Source: Streptomyces endocoffeicus (GTDB lineage: Bacteria > Actinomycetota > Actinomycetes > Streptomycetales > Streptomycetaceae). From it: a stretch of DNA of 64,000 nt. Position numbers and translations under genes: made by a program. The DNA lies in the NCBI RefSeq assembly GCF_016741935.1, contig NZ_JAERRG010000005.1:248001-312000 (forward strand). The letters are read 5' to 3'. Shown piece by piece: positions 8,036 through 15,457 of this stretch (positions are counted from its first letter, which is position 1; each line of letters starts with the position of its first letter). The notes under the pieces are model-generated. The model was not told the DNA's origin and did not search any database. It saw only the letters and a program-made list of their open reading frames with translations.

Positions 8036-10285
8036 TCAGCGGCAGATCGCCAGGGCGTCCAGTGCCACGGCACCTTGGCCACGTTCCAGCACCATCAACG
8101 GATTGACGTCCAGTTCGGCGAGGTGGTCCCCGAGCTCCAGGGCCATGCGCTGGACCCGCAGCACGACCTCGACGAGAGCGTCCACATCGGCGGGGGGAGC
8201 ACCGCGCACACCGTCGAGGAGGGCGCGGCCGCGCAGTTCGGAGAGCATCGCGCGCGCCTGGTCCTCGCCGAACGGGGGGACGCGTACGGCAGCGTCACGG
8301 AGGACATCGACGAGCACGCCCCCTATACCGACGGTCACGGTCGGGCCGAAGAGGGGGTCCTGGCTCATGCCGACCACCATCTCCACTCCGCGCTCGACCA
8401 TCTGACAGACCAGCACCCCGTCCAGTTCGACGCCCTCGTAGCGGGCGATGTCGGTGAGCTCCCGATAGGTGTCGCGGACCTGGCTGGCCGAGGTCAGCCC
8501 CAGCCGGACCAGCCCCAGCTCGGTCTTGTGGGCGAGCTGCGGCGCGGACGCCTTCATGACGACGGGGTAGCCCACCAGACCGGCGGCGCGGACGGCCGCG
8601 GCCGCGCTGGTCACGAGCTGCTCACGCGGCACCCGGATGCCGTACGCCCGCAGCAGCTGTTTCGCCGCGTGCTCGCTCAGTTGGTCTCCTGGGCGCAGCA
8701 GGTCGCGCACCTTGCGAAGCGAGGGGGACGGGGTGCGCGGGGCGTCCTCGAACGGGGAGTTGTAGGAGGCGGTGAAGCGGTGGTGCCCCAGATAGGCGCG
8801 CACGGCGGTGATGCAGTTGGCGAACGTCCGGAAGGTGGCCACGCGGGAGGAGCCCAGCAGGGTGGTGCGGTAGGCGTCCTCGGTGCCGACCGGCGAGCCC
8901 CACACCACGCACACCAGCTTGTCCGTCTGCTCCGCCGCGTCGACCAGGTCCTGCGCCAGCTTGTCGCTCATGGGCGGGAAGGGGCCGGTGATCGGGCAGA
9001 TCAGCACGCCCACGGAGGGATCGGCGAGGATCGCGTCGATGATCTTGCGGCCGCGCCAGTCGCCGACCGGGTGGCCGCCGTTGTCCACCGGGTTGGCGAC
9101 GCTGAGATCGCCGGGGATCCACTGGTGGAGCTCGGTCTGCTTCTCGGGGGAGAGGGTGGGCAGGGTGAGGCCCGCCGCGGTGGCGAGGTCGGAGAAGTGG
9201 GCCCCGGTGCCCCCGGAGATCGAATACACCACGACGCCCTCGGCGAGCGGTGGGCGGGCGCGGGCGAGCAGCGCCGCCGTGTCCTGAAGCTCGTCCAGGC
9301 CGTCCACGCGGATCACGCCGAACTGCCGCATGGCCGCGTCCACCACCTCGTCCGAGCCGGTCAGCTTGCCGGTGTGGGAGGCGGCCGTGCGGGCGCCGGC
9401 CTCGGTGCGGCCGACCTTCACGGCGACGACGGGCACCTTGGCGCGGGCGGCCCGGTCGGCGGCGAGGAGGAAGCCGCGGCCGTCCTTCAGCCCCTCCGCG
9501 TACAGGGCGATGGCGCCGACCTCGGGCCGGGTGGCGAAGTAGGAGATGAAGTCGGAGGTCTCCAGATCGGCCTCGTTGCCGGTCGGGGCCCAGTGGCTGA
9601 GCCGGATGCCGAGCTCCTGGAGGGTGAATACCGGGCGGCCCTGGTGGCCTGACTGGGTGATGAGGGCGATGGCGGGCCCGTCGAGGTCGTCGCGGAACTT
9701 CTCGAAGGCGTTGAGGTTGGTGTTGGGGCCGAGCAGCCGCAGCCCGGCGCCACGGGCCGCGGCGGCCAGCCGGGCCTGCGCGGCGGCGCCCTCGGGCCCG
9801 GTCTCGGCGAAGCCGGAGGCGAAGACGACGGCGAACCTCACCTTGCTCCCGTCGAGTTCCTCGATCACCGGGAGCGGGTCGCGGACGAGGAGGACGGCGA
9901 GGTCGACGGGTTCGGGCAGCGCGGCCACGGAGGGTACGCATGGAATGCCGAAGACGGCGGGACGGGAGGGATGCACGGGGTGCAGCCGGGCACCGACGCG
10001 TTCGGCCCAGGCCAGGAGCTGGCGGGTGATACCGGTGTTGGGGCGGCCGTCAGCGTCGGAGGCGCCGATGAGGGCCACCGACTCGGGATGGAAGAAGCGG
10101 TCCAGATCGGGGACGGTGGACGTCAGTGGGCGCCCGCTGACGTCCACGTCGTCCACGCCTTCGGCGGTCCCGTCCGCCGCGGGCCTGCTGTGGACATGCA
10201 CGGCGGGGCCGGGGGCCTGACCGCAGGCGACGGCGCGGGCATGACGGGAGTTGGTGGTCAGGGTGCCGTAGGTCGATCCAAGCAT
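8036..10285 (-). CDS. ADP-forming acyl-CoA synthetase (fused CoA-ligase and ATP-grasp domains)
   Basis: 749 residues. Order of domains: CoA-binding Rossmann domain with FFHPESVALIGASDADG near residue 50, a succinyl-CoA-synthetase-like middle domain (VVYSISGGTGAHFSDLATAAG), and a C-terminal ATP-grasp domain (PVVMKASAPQLAHKTELG ... LDVNPLMVLERG). These enzymes make acyl-CoA from a carboxylic acid and ATP, releasing ADP, or run in reverse. ATG 10285 was chosen for an AGGAG 12 nt upstream; the first 40 residues are low-complexity and may not be translated. First gene of an operon with the hydratase; palindromic operators lie upstream at 10364-10418. Confidence 0.92.
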   Translation of the reverse strand: MLGSTYGTLTTNSRHARAVACGQAPGPAVHVHSRPAADGTAEGVDDVDVSGRPLTSTVPDLDRFFHPESVALIGASDADGRPNTGITRQLLAWAERVGARLHPVHPSRPAVFGIPCVPSVAALPEPVDLAVLLVRDPLPVIEELDGSKVRFAVVFASGFAETGPEGAAAQARLAAAARGAGLRLLGPNTNLNAFEKFRDDLDGPAIALITQSGHQGRPVFTLQELGIRLSHWAPTGNEADLETSDFISYFATRPEVGAIALYAEGLKDGRGFLLAADRAARAKVPVVAVKVGRTEAGARTAASHTGKLTGSDEVVDAAMRQFGVIRVDGLDELQDTAALLARARPPLAEGVVVYSISGGTGAHFSDLATAAGLTLPTLSPEKQTELHQWIPGDLSVANPVDNGGHPVGDWRGRKIIDAILADPSVGVLICPITGPFPPMSDKLAQDLVDAAEQTDKLVCVVWGSPVGTEDAYRTTLLGSSRVATFRTFANCITAVRAYLGHHRFTASYNSPFEDAPRTPSPSLRKVRDLLRPGDQLSEHAAKQLLRAYGIRVPREQLVTSAAAAVRAAGLVGYPVVMKASAPQLAHKTELGLVRLGLTSASQVRDTYRELTDIARYEGVELDGVLVCQMVERGVEMVVGMSQDPLFGPTVTVGIGGVLVDVLRDAAVRVPPFGEDQARAMLSELRGRALLDGVRGAPPADVDALVEVVLRVQRMALELGDHLAELDVNPLMVLERGQGAVALDALAICR

Positions 10286-10363
10286 CGGTATCCGCCACTC
10301 CTGCTCGTTGGCCAATAACCGGGTAGGTGACCAGGGGATTCGGCGTCGGTCGCCGCAGCAAAA

Positions 10364-10418
10364 CTGACGCCAAGTCACATTACCCAGTAGTCAGGTTACT
10401 GAACTGACGGCCTGTCAG
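10364..10418. promoter_or_regulatory. Two copies of the CTGACGGnCCGTCAG operator upstream of the acyl-CoA synthetase
   Basis: CTGACGGCCTGTCAG at 10404-10418 is a near-perfect 7+1+7 palindrome; CTGACGCCAAGTCAC at 10364-10378 is a weaker copy. Both lie 80-135 bp before ATG 10285. The same palindrome recurs before other catabolic genes in the window, which points to a shared repressor, probably TetR-type. Confidence 0.75.
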
Positions 10419-10515
10419 GAATGCTCGGGGCGTGGGGAACACGCAGGGTGACGACGGGGCCGGTGGAATCGCGGCTCGCCCCGCCCCGCCGTCATGCCGC
10501 CCCGCCGCCCCGCCG

Positions 10516-11670
10516 TCATGCCGTCGTGCGGGCGACCGTCTTGGCGATCTTCCGGGCGTCGATGGCCAGCTCGCGCAGCATTCCGCTGATCGGGTTCGTA
10601 TAGCCCGTGAAGTGCAGTCCCGGCGCGCCCTTCAGGGTCAGTCGGCCGTGCGGGAGGGGGCGGCCGCGGTCGTCGAGCACGCCCAGATGGCCGACCAGTT
10701 CCTCCAGGCCGCGCCGGTAGCCGGTCGCGGCGATCACCACCTCGGGGCTGATCCGCGAGCCGTCGGCCAGAACCACCTTGTCCAGATCGAAGGAGTCGAC
10801 CGCCGAGACCACTTCCACCCGTCCCGTCCGCACCGCGTCGACCAGCCCCACGTCCTGGACCGGGATCGCGCCCTCCCGTACGCGGGTGTAGAGCCCGGTG
10901 TCGGGCCAGGGCAGACCGTGCTCGGTCAGATCCGGCATGCTCACCCGGCACATCACCCGCGCCGCCCGGTCCACCGCGCGCCGCGGCAGCCTGCGCACCA
11001 GGATGCCGGTCGCCTGCGCGGGCCACCCGGCCGTCGAGCGGCGCAGGATGTGCGGCACGGTGCGGATCGCCAGCCGCACCCGGGCCGCGCCGCCCTCGAT
11101 CAGATCGACCGCGATCTCGGCGCCGGTGTTGCCGACGCCGACCACCAGGACGTCACGGCCCTCGAAGGGGCGGGCGTTGCGGTAGTGGGCGGCGTGCGAC
11201 AGCTCACCGGTGTAGCCGGCGCGGCCCGGCCAGTCCGGCAGCCGTGGGGTGTGGTTGAAGCCCGTCGCGACGACGACCACGGGCGAGGACAGCGCACGGC
11301 CGCCCGTGGCGCGCAGCATCCACTCCGTGTCGTCGGACGACCGGTCGATGCGGGAGACCTCGACGCCCGTGACGATGTCCAGCCGGTGGTGCTCGACATA
11401 GCGCTCCAGATAGCGCACCACGTCGTCGCGCCCGACCCACCGCCCGTAGGACCGGGGGATCGGCATCCCGGGGAGCGCGGAGAGTCTGCGCGTGGTGTGC
11501 AGATGCAGCCGGTCGTAGTGGTTCCGCCAGGACGCGGCGACCGCGTCGGACTTCTCCAGGATGACGGCGTGGATCCCGCGGTGGCTGAGCGCGGCAGCGG
11601 CGGCGAGTCCGCCCGGTCCACCGCCGATCACATAGACGGGTGAGGACTTCTCGGGGGAGCGGTCGGCCAT
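10516..11670 (-). CDS. Flavin-containing monooxygenase-like NAD(P)/FAD oxidoreductase
   Basis: 384 residues. N-terminal FAD-binding Rossmann motif VYVIGGGPGGLAAAAAL (about 12-28), an ATG motif VVVATGFNHTPRLPDWPG, the FMO-like HAAHYRNARPFEG stretch, and a second dinucleotide motif VLVVGVGNTGAEIA for NADPH (about 175). A C-terminal ATGYRR segment closes the FAD domain. Related proteins oxygenate ketones, amines or sulfides, and some are YUCCA/CzcO-like. It ends 231 bp before the acyl-CoA synthetase start and is divergent from the DoxX/DUF35 pair, with a palindromic operator in the divergent gap, so I place it in the same catabolic regulon. Confidence 0.87.
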   Translation of the reverse strand: MADRSPEKSSPVYVIGGGPGGLAAAAALSHRGIHAVILEKSDAVAASWRNHYDRLHLHTTRRLSALPGMPIPRSYGRWVGRDDVVRYLERYVEHHRLDIVTGVEVSRIDRSSDDTEWMLRATGGRALSSPVVVVATGFNHTPRLPDWPGRAGYTGELSHAAHYRNARPFEGRDVLVVGVGNTGAEIAVDLIEGGAARVRLAIRTVPHILRRSTAGWPAQATGILVRRLPRRAVDRAARVMCRVSMPDLTEHGLPWPDTGLYTRVREGAIPVQDVGLVDAVRTGRVEVVSAVDSFDLDKVVLADGSRISPEVVIAATGYRRGLEELVGHLGVLDDRGRPLPHGRLTLKGAPGLHFTGYTNPISGMLRELAIDARKIAKTVARTTA

Positions 11671-11868
11671 GCGGGTGAGCGTAGTCGGGTATTTGACGGG
11701 TTTCGGTCAAACAACCGGTCAAAGTGATTCCGGATGGGTTGCGGAGAGGTCACGGTCGGTAGACGCCGGACCGTCGCGGCGGTGTCCCGTCGGTTTTTGT
11801 TCCGTTGGTGCGACGACTTTTGTTCCGCTGGCGCGACCCCTTGCGCGGGGCGCACCCGTCCCATGAAA

Positions 11869-11883
11869 CTGACGTACCGTCAG
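11869..11883. promoter_or_regulatory. Palindromic operator CTGACGTACCGTCAG in front of DoxX/DUF35 genes
   Basis: 7+1+7 inverted repeat followed by ATTC, 28 bp before ATG 11912, in the gap shared with the divergent flavin monooxygenase. It matches the recurrent motif of the window at 14 of 15 positions relative to CTGACGGnCCGTCAG. Confidence 0.78.
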
Positions 11884-11911
11884 ATTCACCGGGACGGGAG
11901 GGTGGGGGACG

Positions 11912-12364
11912 ATGCGGACGATCGGGCTCGACGGGGCCGAATGGCTTGCCGTACTGCGCATTGGACTCGGCCTGTGGTGGCTCGAGAGCTGGCGGCACAA
12001 GGACAAGAAGGACTGGTTCGAGCGCGGCACCGGTATCGGCTGGGCGGTGGGCGTGGCCGCCAAGCACCGCTGGTCGTTCGTCCGCGGCGGCTTCGACGCG
12101 GTGGTCACACCCCGTCCCAAGGTCATGGCGTATGTCGTCGTCTACGCCGAACTCGCCCTGGGCCTCGGGCTGACGCTCGGCTTTCTGACCCCCATCGCCC
12201 TGATCGGCGCGATCGTGCTCAATCTGCTCTATTTCCTGCTCATGATCCACGACTGGGCGGAGCAGGGGCAGAACTCGATGATGGTGCTGATCTCCGTGGT
12301 CGGACTCTTCGGCATGAGCTGGCAGACCTGGTCGCTCGACGAGGCATGGGGACTGTTCCTGTGA
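11912..12364 (+). CDS. DoxX-family small membrane protein
   Basis: 150 residues with about four hydrophobic helices (about 12-28, 72-90, 92-112, 125-142). The first helix reads WLAVLRIGLGLWWLESW, the family hallmark, and the rest matches the DoxX/TQO-small-subunit-like fold. Its role is not established; such proteins often sit beside oxidoreductases and may pass electrons to quinone. GGGAGG/GGGGG ahead of ATG 11912 is a good ribosome-binding site. The last codon overlaps the GTG of the DUF35 gene (GTGA), so the two are coupled. Confidence 0.82.
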   Translation: MRTIGLDGAEWLAVLRIGLGLWWLESWRHKDKKDWFERGTGIGWAVGVAAKHRWSFVRGGFDAVVTPRPKVMAYVVVYAELALGLGLTLGFLTPIALIGAIVLNLLYFLLMIHDWAEQGQNSMMVLISVVGLFGMSWQTWSLDEAWGLFL

Positions 12365-12816
12365 GTCCGACGCCCCCGCCCGCGGGCGCTCCGCGCTTCG
12401 ACCTGCCGGAGATCGACGCCTTCAGCCGCCCCTACTGGGACGCCGCCGCCGAGGGCCGGCTGCTGATCCGGCGCTGCGACGGGTGCGGCCGGGCGCATCA
12501 CTACCCGCGCGAGTTCTGCCCGTACTGCTGGAGCGAGAACGTCGTCTGGGAGGCGGCGAGCGGCGCCGCGTCGCTCTATACGTGGTCCGTGGTGCACCGC
12601 AATGACCTGCCGCCGTTCGGCGCCCGCCTCCCGTACACCGCCGCCGTCGTCGACCTCGCCGAGGGGCCGCGGATGATGACCGAGCTCATCGAGGTCCCGG
12701 AGAGCGGGCCGAGGGTGGGGATGCGGCTTCAGGCGGCGTTCCGGGCGGCGGGGGCCGGGGAGGCGGCGGAGGGGGACGGGCCGGTCGTTCCTGTCTTCCG
12801 GCCGGTGCCTGCCTAA
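12361..12816 (+). CDS. DUF35 zinc-ribbon/OB-fold protein (ChsH2-type thiolase or hydratase partner)
   Basis: 151 residues starting at GTG 12361, which overlaps the DoxX stop. An N-terminal helix is followed by a rubredoxin-like zinc ribbon (CDGCGRAHHYPREFCPYCWS, two CxxC pairs) and an OB-fold (SLYTWSVVHRNDLPPFG, YTAAVVDLAEGPRMMTELIEV). DUF35 proteins bind acyl-CoA and act as subunits of SCP2-type thiolases, aldolases or MaoC hydratases, for example ChsH2 with Ltp2 in steroid side-chain breakdown. The probable partner is the thiolase-like protein at 13761-14939, nearby on the other strand. Confidence 0.88.
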   Translation: MSPTPPPAGAPRFDLPEIDAFSRPYWDAAAEGRLLIRRCDGCGRAHHYPREFCPYCWSENVVWEAASGAASLYTWSVVHRNDLPPFGARLPYTAAVVDLAEGPRMMTELIEVPESGPRVGMRLQAAFRAAGAGEAAEGDGPVVPVFRPVPA

Positions 12817-12884
12817 GGGCTCCGCTGGAAGTGTCGCGATGGGGCGTCGGTCAGGCTCGGCGCCGTCGCGGCTGGTCGCGCCCG

Positions 12885-12905
12885 CGCGGCGGAGCCGCAC
12901 ATCGA
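12885..12905 (-). repeat. 21-bp dispersed repeat, copy B (inverted relative to 6280)
   Basis: Exact reverse complement of 6280-6300, within the 12817-13004 gap. The same gap also holds two CCTTACGG octamers (12941 and 12972) and a GCCCCGCGCCCCTTCGGGGC hairpin (about 12911-12930) that could end transcription of the DUF35 gene. No coding region was seen in the gap. Confidence 0.6.
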
Positions 12906-13004
12906 CACGGCCCCGCGCCCCTTCGGGGCGCTGCCCGCCGCCTTACGGTCGCGTCGCCTTCTCGTCGTACGCCTTACGGTCGTGGCCGTACGGCCGTGCC
13001 GCCG

Positions 13005-13691
13005 TTATGGCCACAGCAGCTCTCGCCGCCAGCCGCCGGGCTCCCCGGGGTCGCGGCGGTAGCGGACCCGCACGTGCCGCCGCCGCGCCTCCTCCTGGTA
13101 GAACTCGACCTCATCGGCTTCCAGGACGTACAGGGTCCAGGTGGGAGCGGTCGCGTCCGGTTCGCGTTCGGCTCGTTCGTAGGCCGTCTCGAAGGCCCGT
13201 AGCAGCTCCTCGTAGGAGCCGAGCACCTCGCTCTGCCGTCCGCTCCCGGCCAGCGCCGCCGCGAGCGCCGCGGGGGAGCGGCCGCGCAGATCGGCCGCGC
13301 TCTCCTCCGGTCCGGTCTCGCCGACCCGCCCGCTGACGCGCACCTGACGGCCCGACCGCATCCAGTGGAACGCGAGCGAGGCGTACGGCTGCTCGGCCAG
13401 CTCTCGGCCCTTACGGCTGCCGCGGTGGGTGCCGAAGTGCCAGCCGCGCTCATCGGCGTCGTGCAGCATCACCGTGCGCTGGGACGGGCGGCAGTCGGCG
13501 CCCGCGGTGGCCAGGGTCATGGTGTGCGGCCCGGGTTCGCCCGCCTCGGCGGCCTCCCGCAGCCACCGCCGGAAGAGCGGAAGCGGTGCGTCCGGGGCGG
13601 TGGCCGGGTCGAAGGCGGGCAGTTCGCCCGCATGGGGTACGCGCAGGCCGCGTAGCAGGGCGCGGAATGCCTCATCCTCGTTCTCGCTCAT
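13005..13691 (-). CDS. Pyridoxamine 5'-phosphate oxidase-like flavoprotein (PNPOx family)
   Basis: 228 residues. FMN-binding split barrel with the PdxH order of motifs: FRRWLREAAEAGEPGPHTMTLAT, SQRTVMLHDADERGWHFGTH, SRKGRELAEQPYASLAFHW, RQVRVSGRVGETGPEESAADL and the C-terminal VRYRRD ... WRRELLWP. True PdxH converts pyridoxamine or pyridoxine phosphate to PLP. The insertion RSPAALAAALAGSGRQSEV corresponds to the PdxH RPxxSxxxAWASxQS region but is altered, so this may be a paralogue acting on another substrate. It has no clear operon partner. Confidence 0.82.
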   Translation of the reverse strand: MSENEDEAFRALLRGLRVPHAGELPAFDPATAPDAPLPLFRRWLREAAEAGEPGPHTMTLATAGADCRPSQRTVMLHDADERGWHFGTHRGSRKGRELAEQPYASLAFHWMRSGRQVRVSGRVGETGPEESAADLRGRSPAALAAALAGSGRQSEVLGSYEELLRAFETAYERAEREPDATAPTWTLYVLEADEVEFYQEEARRRHVRVRYRRDPGEPGGWRRELLWP

Positions 13692-13760
13692 CGGCTCCCC
13701 ATCCGACCACCCGTGAGGGGCCGGGGCAAGCGGGGCGTACGTACGGCCGGCGCAGGCTCG

Positions 13761-14939
13761 TCAGCCGCGGCCCAGGACCACCGTGCCCGCCGAGCAGAAC
13801 CAGCCCCCCGTGCCCGACGCCACGGCCAGCTCCGGCAGCCGCCCGCCCGCCTTGCGCACCTGTCGCTCCCCGGCCTCGCCGCGCAGCTGTCGTACCGCCT
13901 CGACCAGCAGGAACAGTCCGCGCATCCCCGGGTGGCAGGCGGAGAGGCCGCCGCCGTCGGTGTTGGTCGGCAGCTCGCCGTCCCGCGTCAGCCGCCCCTT
14001 CTCCACGAACGCCCCGCCCTCGCCCTTGGCGCAGAAGCCGAGGTCCTCCAGCGTCACCAGGGTCATATAGGTGAAGGCGTCATAGAGCTCGGCCACATCG
14101 ATGTCCGACGGCCGGACGCCCGCCCGCGCGAAGGCCGCCCGCCCGGAGGCCGCGGCCGGGGAGACCGTGAAGTCCTCCCATTCGGACATGGTGGTGTGCG
14201 AGACGGCCGTGCCCGAACCCAGCACCCATACCGGGGCCTTCGCCGTGTCCGGTACGTACTCCTCGGCCGCGAGCAGCACCGCGCAGCCGCCGTCCGAGCG
14301 GATGCAGCAGTGCAGTTTGGTGAAGGGGTCGGCGATCATCGGGCCGCTCAGGACGTCATCGACCGTGATCGGTTCGCGAAACATCGCATCCGGATTGTGC
14401 CCGGCGTTGATACGCGCCTGAACGGCGATGTCCGCCAGCTGTTCGAGTGTGGTGCCGTACGCATGCATATGGCGGCGCGCGGCCATCGCGTACTTGGCGA
14501 CCAGCGTATGCCCGTACGGGACCTCGAACTGAAGCGGTCCGCGCGCCCCGAAGGAGAGATTCGCGGTGCGGCGGCCCGCCCGGATATCGGCGCGGGCGGT
14601 GGACCCGTAGACGAGCAGAACGGCGCGGGCGTGCCCGGCGGCGATCGCGTCCGCCGCGTGCGCCGCCATGACCTCCCAGGTGGAGCCGCCGACGGCCGTC
14701 GAGTCGGCCCAGGTCGGCCGCAGCCCCAGATACTCGGCCACCTCGACCGGCGCGAGGGTGCCGAGCCCCGCCGAGGCGAGGCCGTCGACGACCGACCGGT
14801 CGAGACCGGAGTCGGCGAGGGCCCGGCGGGCGGCCTGGGCGTGGAGGGCGTAGGGGGTGGCCGTGTCGACGCGGCCGCAGTCGGAGAGGGAGACGCCGAC
14901 GACGGCGACCTTACGGTTGCGCTGCGCTGCGGACGGCAT
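13761..14939 (-). CDS. SCP2/lipid-transfer-type thiolase-like protein (Ltp2-like)
   Basis: 392 residues. Thiolase-superfamily fold of the non-decarboxylating SCP2 type: AVVGVSLSDCGR at the N-terminus, VGGSTWEVMAAHAADAIAAG, CCIRSDGGCAVLLAA in the middle and the C-terminal GGGLSACHPGMRG. The usual GxCxGxG region reads GTGGWFCSAGT. Homologues pair with DUF35 proteins as thiolases or retro-aldolases on CoA-linked side chains; the DUF35 gene at 12361 is the likely partner. The palindrome at 14944-14958 abuts ATG 14939, leaving no room for a ribosome-binding site, so the mRNA may be leaderless. Confidence 0.88.
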   Translation of the reverse strand: MPSAAQRNRKVAVVGVSLSDCGRVDTATPYALHAQAARRALADSGLDRSVVDGLASAGLGTLAPVEVAEYLGLRPTWADSTAVGGSTWEVMAAHAADAIAAGHARAVLLVYGSTARADIRAGRRTANLSFGARGPLQFEVPYGHTLVAKYAMAARRHMHAYGTTLEQLADIAVQARINAGHNPDAMFREPITVDDVLSGPMIADPFTKLHCCIRSDGGCAVLLAAEEYVPDTAKAPVWVLGSGTAVSHTTMSEWEDFTVSPAAASGRAAFARAGVRPSDIDVAELYDAFTYMTLVTLEDLGFCAKGEGGAFVEKGRLTRDGELPTNTDGGGLSACHPGMRGLFLLVEAVRQLRGEAGERQVRKAGGRLPELAVASGTGGWFCSAGTVVLGRG

Positions 14940-14943
14940 GAAT

Positions 14944-14958
14944 CTGACGGTACATCAG
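14944..14958. promoter_or_regulatory. Palindromic operator CTGACGGTACATCAG touching the thiolase start
   Basis: The palindrome extends to AAT...ATT on both sides (14941-14961) and ends 4 bp from the ATG at 14939. This position implies that a bound repressor would block the transcription start itself. Confidence 0.78.
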
Positions 14959-15021
14959 ATTCGCTGGAGCGGAAGGGGGCGCAGGTGCCCCGCGGTGGGC
15001 GCCCGCGGGCACCAGGGCGCC

Positions 15022-15122
15022 GCCGGGGGTGAGTGCGCCGAGGTCCAGGGGGAAGGGGGTGGTCCGGACGATCTCCCGTATGGCCGTGCCCGCGCCTCGA
15101 GCACAAGCCCCGTCCGGACCAC
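15022..15122 (-). pseudogene. Possible remnant of a Uma2-family gene with a 12-bp inverted repeat
   Basis: On the minus strand, about 15084-15025 reads AIREIVRTTPFPLDLGALTP, which resembles the C-terminal tail of Uma2-type DUF820 proteins common in Streptomyces; nothing upstream continues the fold. A perfect 12-bp inverted repeat (GTGGTCCGGACG at 15059-15070, complement at 15111-15122) surrounds part of it. The evidence is thin: a short tail motif only. Confidence 0.25.
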
Positions 15123-15137
15123 TCGTGAGGCGCCCGG

Positions 15138-15266
15138 CTACTGCAGGAACTGCCCCACGCAAGCGGCGATCGCCACCAGAAGGCTCAGCACTCCGATCAC
15201 GACCTGCCACCTGTCCGGGCCGGTCCACCGGGCGTCGCTCGTCTCCTGCGTGCTCCGATCGTCCAT
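15138..15266 (-). CDS. 42-residue single-pass membrane microprotein
   Basis: A short gene: ATG 15266 preceded by a near-perfect ribosome-binding site (GAGGAGGGGTA), 42 codons, stop at 15138. The first half is polar and charged (MDDRSTQETSDARW), followed by one hydrophobic helix (WQVVIGVLSLLVAIAACVG) and a short QFLQ end. It resembles no family I can name. The strong ribosome-binding site and clean polar-then-membrane layout argue for a real product, probably an inner-membrane microprotein. It sits alone between the thiolase and the acyl-CoA dehydrogenase. Confidence 0.6.
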   Translation of the reverse strand: MDDRSTQETSDARWTGPDRWQVVIGVLSLLVAIAACVGQFLQ

Positions 15267-15423
15267 TACCCCTCCTCGCTCCTCCGACAGGCCCCGGAGG
15301 ACAGGGCCACCGCCGGTCCGGTCGCGCTCCGGCGGAGGATGCGGGGAGGAACGTGGTGGGGCGGCAGCAGCTTAGCCGCGGATGGGGTGGGAGGGGTGGG
15401 AAAGTCCGGAGCTCGTCCCTAGT

Positions 15424-15438
15424 ATGACGGCCCGTCAG
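15424..15438. promoter_or_regulatory. Palindromic operator ATGACGGCCCGTCAG before acyl-CoA dehydrogenase
   Basis: One mismatch to the palindrome at the outermost base; 19 bp before ATG 15458, with the ribosome-binding site AACGGAGG between. A repressor here would cover the core promoter or start site. Confidence 0.78.
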
Positions 15439-15457
15439 AAAACGGAGGTGCTCGCCG

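Noticed and set aside
7271..9652. A 793-codon plus-strand frame across the hydratase and acyl-CoA synthetase genes; similar long antisense frames at 2991-4844, 10432-11643, 32532-35108, 40969-43269 and 47313-49958
   Set aside because: All are shadows of well-supported genes with clear motifs on the other strand.
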